DNA from: Orlajensenia stereocauli
GTDB lineage: Bacteria > Actinomycetota > Actinomycetes > Actinomycetales > Microbacteriaceae
Direction: 5' to 3' (one strand)
Assembly (NCBI RefSeq): GCF_039548895.1
Contig: NZ_JBCLVG010000001.1
Length of the DNA stretch: 64,000 nt
Shown here in pieces: positions 42,670 to 50,558 of this stretch. The first letter of the stretch is position 1. The number at the start of each line of letters is the position of its first letter. Below the pieces are notes generated by a model. That model was given only the letters and a program-made list of their open reading frames with translations, was not told the DNA's origin and made no database searches. The position numbers were made by a program, and so were the translations under genes.

Positions 42670-44334
42670 GTGGGACGTCACACAGTCAAGCGACGCCGTC
42701 CAGGCCTGATCTGGGGCTCCGTCGCCGCAATCGTGGCCATCTGCGTCGTCGCCGGTGGCGGCATCGCGTGGGCGAGCGGCTCCCTCGACGGCATGCTGCC
42801 CACAGGGACCCCGACTGCATCCTGCGACTCCGTCAGCCCGCTGGCCGTCGTCGCCGATCCGGCCATCGCCCCGGTCATGGCGAGCATCGCGGCTGACTTC
42901 GACGCGGACCATCCCTGCACTCAGACCACGGTGAAGGCCCAGGACTCCGCCGACACGGCATCGGTCCTCGCCGCGGGAAACGACGTGCACGCCGACGTCT
43001 GGGTTCCGGATTCCGCCGCCTGGCGAACGCGCACGGACGCGACGGCCGCCTCCTTGGGCCGGCCAGCACCCACGGCCGATTTCGGTGACGCCGTCGCGAC
43101 CACGCCCGTCGTCTTCGCCGCACCCGCGGCGCAGTCGGCGGCGTTCGCCGAGAACCCCGTGGGATGGGCGTCGATCCTCGACGGCTCACTGTCGGCGTTA
43201 CTGCCAGACCCGGAGGGCAGCGGGGCGAGCCTCGCCGCACTCGGAGCCCTGGGTGCCCACGCGCCTGGGGACGACGCCCGCCCGTTCGCCGGCGCGATGA
43301 TCGCCCTCGGCAAGACGATCCCGCGCTCGCTCGACGCCGCGCTCGTCTCGGCGGAGTCTGCGGCTGTCCCGACTGTCGTCGTGACCACCGAACAGGCCGT
43401 GGCGTCGACGAACTCCGCACCCGACAGCGACCAGTTCCTCGCCCTCTATCCGGCCGACGGCACGGTCGGGGTCGACTTCCCCTTCGTGCGCGTCGGTGGC
43501 GCGTCCACAGGCGACGAGAAGCTCGATGCCCTCATCGCGGGTTTCGAGGATGCGGTCCATGCCTCGGCCGAAGCGATCGCGGATGGCGGATTCCGGGAGG
43601 GCGACGGTACCGGGATCGTCGATGCGCCGGGCGTCGTCGCGCAGCCCGTCGTGCTGATGGCCGGAGCCGACGGCGCATCGCAGCTCAGCGTCCTGCGCAC
43701 CTGGGGTGTGCTCAACCTGCGGTCGCGGATGCTCGCGGCGATCGATGTCTCGGGCTCGATGGAAGAGCCGTCCGAGAGCGGGCTCCGCCGCATCGACATC
43801 TTCCAGCAGGCGGCATCAGGGGCACTGCAGAAGTTCTCGGGCGAGGTGGAGCTCGGCGTCTGGGTGTTCTCGACCCAGCGCGACGGCGAGAAGGACTGGG
43901 AGGATCTCGCCCCCATCGCCCCGCTCGGGGACGCCGCACACAGCCAGCTGATCGCCGGCATCGTCTCCTCCCTGCCCGACCGCCTGGGAGGTGCGACCGG
44001 CCTGTACGACACCACGCTCGCCGGCGTGAAGAACGTGCGCGACGGCTACGACGCCTCCAAGGTGAACTCCCTGCTGGTGATCACCGACGGCAAGAACGAG
44101 GACGAGAACGGCATCTCCCTCGACGACCTGCTCGCGGAGCTGGAGAAGCAGGCCGATCCCGACAGGCCCGTCCCCGTGATCATGATCGGCTTCGGCCCCG
44201 ACACCGACCTCGATGCCATGGCCAGGATCGCGAAGGTCACCGGTGGGGCCGCCTACTCGGCCGCGAAGCCCGAGGATCTGGGCGACGTGCTGGTCGACGC
44301 GCTGTCGCAGCGGTCCTGCCGCCCCGACTGCTGA
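42670..44334 (+). CDS. vWA-domain protein with solute-binding-like N-terminal half
   Basis: 554 aa. After a basic start and one hydrophobic helix (about 12-36) comes an extracytoplasmic region like periplasmic binding proteins (about 50-330: PLAVVADPAIAPVMASIAAD, HADVWVPDSAAW). A von Willebrand A domain (about 352-550) follows, with a MIDAS motif DVSGS at 359-363 and LLVITDGKNEDEN. The combination fits an adhesion or ligand-binding protein held at the membrane. GGAG 5 nt before GTG. Partner unknown. Confidence 0.85.
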   Translation: MGRHTVKRRRPGLIWGSVAAIVAICVVAGGGIAWASGSLDGMLPTGTPTASCDSVSPLAVVADPAIAPVMASIAADFDADHPCTQTTVKAQDSADTASVLAAGNDVHADVWVPDSAAWRTRTDATAASLGRPAPTADFGDAVATTPVVFAAPAAQSAAFAENPVGWASILDGSLSALLPDPEGSGASLAALGALGAHAPGDDARPFAGAMIALGKTIPRSLDAALVSAESAAVPTVVVTTEQAVASTNSAPDSDQFLALYPADGTVGVDFPFVRVGGASTGDEKLDALIAGFEDAVHASAEAIADGGFREGDGTGIVDAPGVVAQPVVLMAGADGASQLSVLRTWGVLNLRSRMLAAIDVSGSMEEPSESGLRRIDIFQQAASGALQKFSGEVELGVWVFSTQRDGEKDWEDLAPIAPLGDAAHSQLIAGIVSSLPDRLGGATGLYDTTLAGVKNVRDGYDASKVNSLLVITDGKNEDENGISLDDLLAELEKQADPDRPVPVIMIGFGPDTDLDAMARIAKVTGGAAYSAAKPEDLGDVLVDALSQRSCRPDC

Positions 44335-44345
44335 CGCCATCATTT

Positions 44346-44388
44346 CCGAGGTGAAAGTTTCTCCCTGCGGATCAGGGAGATTCCTCGG
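44346..44388 (+). terminator. Nested hairpin after the vWA protein gene
   Basis: TCTCCCTG/CAGGGAGA (8 bp, 5-nt loop) inside CCGAGG/CCTCGG, starting 12 bp after the stop. Confidence 0.65.
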
Positions 44389-44440
44389 AGTGCGCTGGGA
44401 GCTGTTGAGAGGGGATGCGCCCCGAACGGGGGAGTCGGTA

Positions 44441-44462
44441 CTGTGACCATAAATGGTCACAG
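44441..44462. promoter_or_regulatory. 22-bp palindrome before the RraB-like gene
   Basis: CTGTGACCAT-AA-ATGGTCACAG has perfect 10-bp arms and sits 14 bp before the start codon, overlapping the ribosome binding region. It shares GTGACCATAA and GGTCAC with the operator region of nrtR at 54.4 kb. Confidence 0.7.
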
Positions 44463-44475
44463 AAGGGATCAACGA

Positions 44476-44871
44476 ATGACCGACGAGTACACCCGACGTC
44501 TCGCCTCTCAGTTCGCAGTCGATCGCACGCAGATCGACAATCGCCGGATACTCGGCGACGACCTGTCCCGGCTTCGCGAGGTCGAACATTTCGCCTCTTT
44601 CCCGACGGATGCCGACGCCCGAGCCGCTGTCGCCGAGCTGGAGCGGCTCTCGTTCCGCTGCTCGACGATGTCGACGAACATTTCGCACGTGATGTGCGCC
44701 GTGCGTCTCGACGCGGTCGACGAGGAGAGCGCGCGGTATTTCGTGCGCGCGGTCACCGCGGTCGTCGACGCCCACTCCGGCGACTATGACGGGTGGGGCG
44801 CTCCTGTCGTCACATCGCGCCGCCCCCTCGTGCACATCCCCGACTCTCCCGAGGAGATCCACTGGTCCTGA
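44476..44871 (+). CDS. RraB-like (regulator of ribonuclease activity B) domain protein
   Basis: 131 aa. The stretch EVEHFASFPTDADARAAVAE then LERLSFRCSTM, and later DGWGAPVV, follow the RraB fold. In E. coli RraB modulates RNase E; no such link is known here, so this is a domain assignment only. AAGGGA 8 nt before ATG 44476. A perfect 22-bp palindrome lies just upstream and probably controls it. Confidence 0.78.
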   Translation: MTDEYTRRLASQFAVDRTQIDNRRILGDDLSRLREVEHFASFPTDADARAAVAELERLSFRCSTMSTNISHVMCAVRLDAVDEESARYFVRAVTAVVDAHSGDYDGWGAPVVTSRRPLVHIPDSPEEIHWS

Positions 44872-44889
44872 TGGACCGCATGGCCTGAG

Positions 44890-44927
44890 GTCGAGATGCC
44901 GCCACGAGATCGTGGCGGCATCTCGAC
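44890..44927 (+). terminator. 18-bp perfect hairpin after the RraB-like gene
   Basis: GTCGAGATGCCGCCACGA pairs completely with the bases at 44910-44927 around a 2-nt gap. Begins 18 bp after the stop. The stem is GC-rich and followed by GAAGG rather than a T-tract. Confidence 0.7.
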
Positions 44928-44984
44928 GAAGGATGACGGTCGTCCAGCGGCCTCACCGCGCCGGCGCTGGCAGAGTGGATGGCC

Positions 44985-45584
44985 ATGAGCATCGTGATGG
45001 TCCCGGGGATCGACGGGTCGGGCGCGCAGCATTGGCAGACCCTCTGGGGAAACGACGACCCCGGCATCCGGAGTATTGCGCCATCGTCCTGGACGCATCC
45101 CGAGATCGAGGACTGGATCGCCGCCCTCGAGCAGGCCGTCGACCGAGCGAGTGAGTCCGGCGCGGGCGAGGTGCTCATCGTCGCCCACAGCCTCGGCTGC
45201 ATCGCCGCGGTGGAGTTGCTCGGCAGAGGGCGTGCCACCGGGGTCGCCGGAGCCGTGCTGATCGCGCCGCCCGATGAGGCGATCGATGTGTTCCCGGAGC
45301 GCTGCCCCAGCTTCATCGGCATCGCCAGACGGGCCGCATCCGTTCCCCTGCTGCTGATCGCGAGCAGCGACGACCCCTACTGCTCTGCGGATGCCTCAGT
45401 GGAGCTGGCAACGCGCTGGAACGCCAAGCTCGTCGTCGCGGGCGCGCTCGGGCACATCAACACCGACAGCGGGCTCGGTGCCTGGCCCGACGGACGCGCG
45501 CTGGTGGATGCCTTCGCCGAGCGGGTGCTCAGGGAGCCGGCGCCGGGCCCTCGGACGGCTCCGCGTCCGGCAGCCATTCCTTGA
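44985..45584 (+). CDS. Alpha/beta hydrolase of the RBBP9/YdeN family
   Basis: 199 aa. The nucleophile is the Ser of AHSLGC, with Asp in ASSDDPYC and His in GHINTDSGLG, completing a serine-hydrolase triad. The start VMVPGIDGSGAQHWQTLW is typical of the family. CAGAGT at 44971-44976 is 8 nt upstream of ATG 44985, so it may be leaderless; ATG 44979 is the alternative start. Its 3' end overlaps a small opposing gene. Confidence 0.87.
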   Translation: MSIVMVPGIDGSGAQHWQTLWGNDDPGIRSIAPSSWTHPEIEDWIAALEQAVDRASESGAGEVLIVAHSLGCIAAVELLGRGRATGVAGAVLIAPPDEAIDVFPERCPSFIGIARRAASVPLLLIASSDDPYCSADASVELATRWNAKLVVAGALGHINTDSGLGAWPDGRALVDAFAERVLREPAPGPRTAPRPAAIP

Positions 45585-45660
45585 GGATCTCGGGCTCGGG
45601 GGAGACCTCGTCCTCTTCGCGGTCGAGTTCCTCGCGGTCTGCAGCTGTGTTGTCGCTCAT
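45529..45660 (-). CDS. 43-aa acidic small protein
   Basis: Too short for the usual ORF cutoffs. Begins MSDNTAADREELDREEDEVS and contains PEPEILKEWLPDAEPSEGP. Highly acidic. TAGGCT ends 6 nt before the ATG, matching the leaderless pattern of several genes here. It overlaps the 3' end of the alpha/beta hydrolase gene antisense by 56 bp. Family not known; the clean start context and lack of stops make it plausible. Confidence 0.5.
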   Translation of the reverse strand: MSDNTAADREELDREEDEVSPEPEILKEWLPDAEPSEGPAPAP

Positions 45661-45727
45661 GTCCTGAGCCTAGCCAGACATCAGCGGCGATCAGCGTGTG
45701 CCGGGCGGTCCCGCTCGACGAGTGCGG

Positions 45728-47269
45728 TCAGTGGGCGATGACGCCCTCTGGGGCATCGACGGGCTTGCGGATGAAGAGCGCCGCCACGATGCCGAGCATC
45801 GAGATGATCGCTCCGGCCAGGAACGCCGCCTGCACTCCGCCGGCCGCTGCAGTGTTCGGCGCATCGCCTGCCGCCGTGAGCGCTGCCGTCTGTGTGGCCA
45901 TCAGGGTGATGAACAGGGCTGTTCCCGTGGCGCCGGCGACCTGCTGCACAGTGCCGATCACAGCACTGCCGTGCGAGTACAGGTGCGGCTGCACCGAACC
46001 GAGGCCGGCGGTGAACAGCGGGGTGAACAGGAAGGCGAGCCCGACGCTCAGAGTGACGTGCGCGGCGAGGATGAAGAGCGGCGAGGTGTCCTCGGAGACG
46101 GTCGTGAGGGTCCAGAGCACTCCGCTCACGACTATGGCTCCGGGAACGAGGAGTACGCGCGGGCCGACCCTGTCGTAGAGGCGCCCGACGAGCGGCGCGA
46201 GCAGGCCCATGACGAGACCGCCCGGCAGCAGGATGAGGCCGATCTGCCAGGTGGGAAGGCCCAGGACCTGCTGCATGTAGATGGGCAGCACGATGATGGT
46301 GCCGAACAGCGCCATCATGCTGACCGCCATCATGATCACCGAGAAGGTGAAGGTCGATGAGCGGAACACGCGCAGGTCGAGCAGGGCGCGGTCGCGTCGC
46401 TGCAGAAGCAGTTGGCGGATGATGAAGGCGGCCAGCGAGACGGCTCCGACACCGAGCGAGATCCACATGGGCATCGCGGCCATGGCGGCGTCCTCACCTG
46501 CGGCCGGCGTCTCGCCGATGCGGCTCAGCCCGTAGACGAGGCCTCCGAAGCCGAATGCCGAGAGGACGACGGAGAGGGAGTCGATGGGCGCCTTGCGCGT
46601 CTCGCCGACGTTCTGCAGGCGACGGTAGCCGAGCACCAGCATCGCGAGCGCGATGGGCAGCACGATCCAGAACATCCAGCGCCAGCTCAGCAGGGAGAGC
46701 ACGACGCCCGAGATGATCGGGCCGATTGCCGGAGCCACCGAGATGACGATGGAGACGTTGCCCATGGTCTTCCCGCGTTCCGCGGTGGGCACGACGGTCA
46801 TGATCGTCGTCATCAGCAGCGGCATCATGATGGCGGTTCCCGAGGCCTGGATGATGCGGGCTGCGAGCAGCACCTCGAACCCCGGTGCGAGGGCGGCGAG
46901 GAGCGTGCCGAGCGAGAACAGCGTCATCGCTGTGATGAACATGGAGCGCGTCGTGAAGCGCTGCAGCAGGAAACCCGTGACGGGGATGATGATCGCCATC
47001 GTCAGCATGAACGACGTCGACAGCCACTGGGCCGCACGGGCGTCGATGCCGAGGTCGACCTGCAGCGTCTTGATCGCGACGCTCATGATCGTCTCGTTCA
47101 GGATGACGACGAAGGTGGCGACGAGCAGTACCCAGAGCACGCTGCGCTCACGGCCGGCGCGTTCCGCGCGGGCGGCATCCGTCTGAGTCTGATCCGACGG
47201 CGTCTGGTCGGTGCGGCCGGAGGCCAGATCACTCGGCGCCAAGGCGTCGGAGGTGGTCTTGTCGGTCAC
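45728..47269 (-). CDS. DHA2 family multidrug efflux transporter (14-TM MFS)
   Basis: 513 aa with about fourteen transmembrane segments. Family motifs: NETIMSVAIKTLQVDLG after helix 1, the LDEP-like helix-turn, RIIQASGTAIMMPLLMT (motif C region begins with GPIISGVVLS), and the paired helices at the end. A 40-residue acidic, Thr/Asp-rich N-terminus precedes helix 1. GTG 47269 has AAGGGGA 6 nt upstream; the longer upstream frame is rejected because it crosses the intergenic repeats. Divergent from corA. Confidence 0.9.
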   Translation of the reverse strand: MTDKTTSDALAPSDLASGRTDQTPSDQTQTDAARAERAGRERSVLWVLLVATFVVILNETIMSVAIKTLQVDLGIDARAAQWLSTSFMLTMAIIIPVTGFLLQRFTTRSMFITAMTLFSLGTLLAALAPGFEVLLAARIIQASGTAIMMPLLMTTIMTVVPTAERGKTMGNVSIVISVAPAIGPIISGVVLSLLSWRWMFWIVLPIALAMLVLGYRRLQNVGETRKAPIDSLSVVLSAFGFGGLVYGLSRIGETPAAGEDAAMAAMPMWISLGVGAVSLAAFIIRQLLLQRRDRALLDLRVFRSSTFTFSVIMMAVSMMALFGTIIVLPIYMQQVLGLPTWQIGLILLPGGLVMGLLAPLVGRLYDRVGPRVLLVPGAIVVSGVLWTLTTVSEDTSPLFILAAHVTLSVGLAFLFTPLFTAGLGSVQPHLYSHGSAVIGTVQQVAGATGTALFITLMATQTAALTAAGDAPNTAAAGGVQAAFLAGAIISMLGIVAALFIRKPVDAPEGVIAH

Positions 47270-47418
47270 TGGGATCCCCTTAAGGGTGGGAGGGTGGCTG
47301 GGCGAGCGAGGGCGGCGTTGCCTCCGAAGAGCTGTCGCGTGTACTGAGTGCGAACCGGAGCGACGCCGACGACATTCCCGGAATCGGCGAAGAATTCCGG
47401 ACGTCGACCGTGAGTGTT

Positions 47419-47447
47419 CCGCGAGGGTACCGCGAGGGTACCGCGAG
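47419..47447. repeat. 11-bp tandem repeat between the DHA2 exporter and corA
   Basis: CCGCGAGGGTA occurs at 47419 and 47430, and CCGCGAG again at 47441. Each junction contains the palindrome GGTACC. The block lies 55-85 bp before corA and 150-180 bp before the exporter start. It may be a regulatory repeat or a slippage product. Confidence 0.7.
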
Positions 47448-47502
47448 CCGCCGACACTGCGGCGTACTCTGAGGCCGTCCGTCCGCTGCACCGAAGGAAT
47501 CC

Positions 47503-48519
47503 ATGGCCGTCATCGACAACGCCGTCTACGTCGACGGGAAGCGGGTGGCGACGCCCGAGACCCTCGACCTCACACTGGAGGCGAAGGCCGAGCTCGGCGG
47601 GTTCGCCTGGATCGGGCTGTACCGACCGAGCGAGATCGAGCTGAACGCCGTGGCAGCCGAGTTCGGGCTGCACCACCTGGCCGTCGAGGACGCCAGGAAC
47701 GGCCATCAGCGGGCGAAGCTCGAGCGCTACGGCGACACTCTGTTCGTGGTGCTGAGGCCAGCTCGCTACCTCGACGATGTGGAGGAGGTGGAGTTCGGCG
47801 AGGTGCACATCTTCATCGGGCCGGACTTCGTGGTCAGCATCCGGCACGCCGAAGCCCCGAACCTGGCCGCCGTCCGCCACCGCCTCGAGGCCGCGCCCGA
47901 GCTGCTGGCACAGGGCCCGGAGGCAGTGCTGTACGCCATCCTCGACGAGGTGGTCGACGAGTACACGCCGGTCATGGCCGGGCTCGAGAACGACATCGAC
48001 GAGATCGAGGACCAGATCTTCGACGGCGACTCCGCCGTGTCACGCCGCATCTACGACCTCTCGGGCGAGGTCATCAAGTTCCAGCGTGCGACGCAGCCCC
48101 TCGTCGGCATGCTCGCCGGCCTGCAGGCAGGGTCGGAGAAGTACGGTGTCGATCTGGAGCTGCAGCGCCACCTGCGCGACGTCAACGACCACGTGCTGCG
48201 CATCATCGACCGGGGCGACAGCTACCGGCAGCTGCTGCAGAGCGCCCTCACCGTGCAGTTGACCCTCGTGGGACAGCGCCAGAACGACGAGATGCGCAAC
48301 CTCTCTGAGACCAATATCGCGCAGAGCGAGGAGGTCAAGAAGATCTCGAGCTGGGCGGCGATCCTGTTCGCCCCGACCCTGGTCGGAACCGTGTACGGCA
48401 TGAACTTCGACTACATGCCCGAACTGCACTGGCGGTGGGGCTACCCGTTCGCTCTGGCGCTCATGGTGGCGATGGGGTTCGGCCTCTACAAGGTGTTCAA
48501 GAAGCGCGGTTGGCTCTAG
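47503..48519 (+). CDS. corA: CorA-type magnesium/cobalt transporter
   Basis: 338 aa, cytoplasmic alpha/beta domain (about 1-235) followed by the long stalk helix and two C-terminal transmembrane helices. The pore signature YGMNFDYMPEL is at about 303-313. Positively charged C-terminus FKKRGWL. GAAGG about 5 nt before ATG. Ends 3 bp from the convergent nadS gene. Confidence 0.93.
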   Translation: MAVIDNAVYVDGKRVATPETLDLTLEAKAELGGFAWIGLYRPSEIELNAVAAEFGLHHLAVEDARNGHQRAKLERYGDTLFVVLRPARYLDDVEEVEFGEVHIFIGPDFVVSIRHAEAPNLAAVRHRLEAAPELLAQGPEAVLYAILDEVVDEYTPVMAGLENDIDEIEDQIFDGDSAVSRRIYDLSGEVIKFQRATQPLVGMLAGLQAGSEKYGVDLELQRHLRDVNDHVLRIIDRGDSYRQLLQSALTVQLTLVGQRQNDEMRNLSETNIAQSEEVKKISSWAAILFAPTLVGTVYGMNFDYMPELHWRWGYPFALALMVAMGFGLYKVFKKRGWL

Positions 48520-48522
48520 CGC

Positions 48523-49665
48523 TCAGTTCCGGATGCCGCTGACGGCGTCGACAGCCTGTGCTGCCGCGGTGGCCGCCGTCGCGAGGTCGTCGGGCGTCGT
48601 CGTGCTCGCCAGCGTGAAGCGCACGGCGGTCTGGGCGACCCCGGCATCGAGTCCGAGCGCAAGCAGCACGTGCGAGGCATCGTCGCTGCCGGCGGCGCAC
48701 GCCGATCCGCTCGAGCACACGACATCGCGCTGCTCGAGTTCCAGGAGGACGGCCTCACCGCTCGTGCCCGGGAACACGAATGACGCCGTGCCCGGGAGGC
48801 GGTGCGTCGCGTCGCCGGTCAGTCGAGCCGAGGGGACCGATGCGAGCACGGCCGCGATGAAGTCGTCTCGGTGCGCGCTCACCCTGGCCGCGGCATCCGC
48901 TCGCTCGGATTCCGCGAGACGCAGGGCCGTCGCGAAGGCGACGGCTCCAGCGACGTTCTCGGTGCCGCTGCGGCGCTCGCGCTCCTGCCCGCCGCCGTGC
49001 AGCACGGGCTCGAGCGGGATGCGCCCGCGCACCACGAGAGCCCCGATGCCCTTGGGGGCGCCGACCTTGTGGCCAGCCAGGGTGAGAGCGTCGACGCCGA
49101 GGTCGTCGATGCCCAGGGGGAGCCATCCGGCGGCTTGAACGGCGTCGGTGTGGAATGGGACTCCGCGGGCAGCCGCGATGGCGGCCAGCTCGGGAAGAGG
49201 CTGCACGGTGCCGATCTCGTTGTTCGCATACTGGATGCTGATCAGCGTCGTGTCGTCGCGGATGGCCCCGGCGAGGTCGTCGACCGAGACGATGCCGGCA
49301 GAGTCGACGGGCAGCAGGGTCACCTCGAAGCCGTGCACGCGCTCGAGGAACGCCGCGGACTCGAGCACGGCCTCGTGTTCGATCGGCGTGGTGATGATGT
49401 GTCGACCGCGGGGCGTGGCCAGCGCGATGCCCTTGATCGCCAGGTTGTCCGCCTCGGTGCCGCCCGAGGTGAAGACGACGTCACCAGCACGCGCGCCGAC
49501 GATGCGGGCCACCTCGGCGCGGGCCTCGCGCAGCCCGCGTGCGGCGATCTCGCCAACGCCGTGCACACTCGACGGGTTGCCGAAGCTCCCGGTGAGGTAC
49601 GGCCACATGGCCTCGATCGCCTCCCGGCGCACGGGAGTCGTCGCGGCGTTGTCGAGGTAGATCAC
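48523..49665 (-). CDS. nadS: Cysteine desulfurase (NadS-type) of the NAD operon
   Basis: 380-aa PLP enzyme of the NifS/IscS class. VIYLDNAATTPVRREAIEA at the start, the PLP lysine in LAGHKVGAPKGIGA (about 200), the substrate site GTEN, and the active-site Cys in SSGSACAAGSDDASHVLL. The gene ends the nad operon, and enzymes there supply sulfur for the NadA [4Fe-4S] cluster, so the nadS symbol is inferred from context. GTG overlaps the nadC stop by 4 bp (GTGA). Confidence 0.9.
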   Translation of the reverse strand: MIYLDNAATTPVRREAIEAMWPYLTGSFGNPSSVHGVGEIAARGLREARAEVARIVGARAGDVVFTSGGTEADNLAIKGIALATPRGRHIITTPIEHEAVLESAAFLERVHGFEVTLLPVDSAGIVSVDDLAGAIRDDTTLISIQYANNEIGTVQPLPELAAIAAARGVPFHTDAVQAAGWLPLGIDDLGVDALTLAGHKVGAPKGIGALVVRGRIPLEPVLHGGGQERERRSGTENVAGAVAFATALRLAESERADAAARVSAHRDDFIAAVLASVPSARLTGDATHRLPGTASFVFPGTSGEAVLLELEQRDVVCSSGSACAAGSDDASHVLLALGLDAGVAQTAVRFTLASTTTPDDLATAATAAAQAVDAVSGIRN

Positions 49666-50558
49666 CGTGTGGCCGGGGTCGTGACCGGGGCCGATTCCGC
49701 GCCGGATGCCTCGATGACGACGTCGAGCCCCAGGTCGAGCGAGCGCACGGAGTGCGTCAGCGCACCGACCGAGATGACGTCGACGCCGGTGGCGGCGATG
49801 GCGGCGACGGTGTCGAGGTTCACGCCTCCGCTGGCCTCGACGATGGCGCGACCGGCCACGAGTGCGACACCCTCGCGCAGCTGGTCGGGGCTGAAGTTGT
49901 CGAGCATGATCGTGTCGATTCCGGCTGCGAGCACGGGCTCGATCTGGTCGATGCGATCGACCTCCACCTCGAGGTGCGTCGTGTGCGACAGCCGGGCGCG
50001 AACCGCGAGCAGCGCATCCGTCACCGACAGGCCACCGGCGGTGAGAACGGCGAGATGGTTGTCCTTGGCCATGACGGCGTCGGAGAGCGAGTGCCGGTGG
50101 TTGTGCCCGCCGCCGTCGCGCACGGCCTGGCGCTCGAGCACGCGCAGTCCAGGAGTGGTCTTGCGGGTGTCGACGATGCGCGCGCCGGTGCCCGTCGTCG
50201 CGGCGACGTACCGGGCCGTGAGGGTGGCGATGCCGGCCATGCGCTGCACGAAGTTGAGACCGATGCGCTCCGCCTGCAGGATGCCGCGGGCGGGCCCGGT
50301 CACCTCTGCCAGCACTGTGCCGGTCTCGAACACGTCGCCGTCGGACGCCTTCGGCGTCACGACGACGTGCGGATCGGTGAGGCGGAACGCAGCCTCGAAG
50401 ACGCGGGCTCCGCTGAAGACGCCGGGCTCGCGCGCCACGAGCTGGGCAGTGGCGGTTGCGGTCTCGGGGATGAGCGTCGCCGAGGTGACGTCGCCCCAGG
50501 GGGCGTCCTCCTCGAGCGCTGCGGCCACGATGCGGTCGATGGCGGCGGGGGTCAGCAT
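49662..50558 (-). CDS. nadC: Nicotinate-nucleotide diphosphorylase (carboxylating)
   Basis: Converts quinolinate and PRPP to nicotinate mononucleotide, 298 aa. Family motifs: LNFVQRMAGIATLTARYV, IVDTRKTTPGLRVLER, GGHNHRHSLSDAVMAKDNH, LEVEVDRIDQ, MLDNFSPDQL, EASGGVNLDTV. Starts within the end of nadB (7-bp overlap) and ends over the nadS start, so it is translated in series. Confidence 0.95.
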   Translation of the reverse strand: MLTPAAIDRIVAAALEEDAPWGDVTSATLIPETATATAQLVAREPGVFSGARVFEAAFRLTDPHVVVTPKASDGDVFETGTVLAEVTGPARGILQAERIGLNFVQRMAGIATLTARYVAATTGTGARIVDTRKTTPGLRVLERQAVRDGGGHNHRHSLSDAVMAKDNHLAVLTAGGLSVTDALLAVRARLSHTTHLEVEVDRIDQIEPVLAAGIDTIMLDNFSPDQLREGVALVAGRAIVEASGGVNLDTVAAIAATGVDVISVGALTHSVRSLDLGLDVVIEASGAESAPVTTPATR

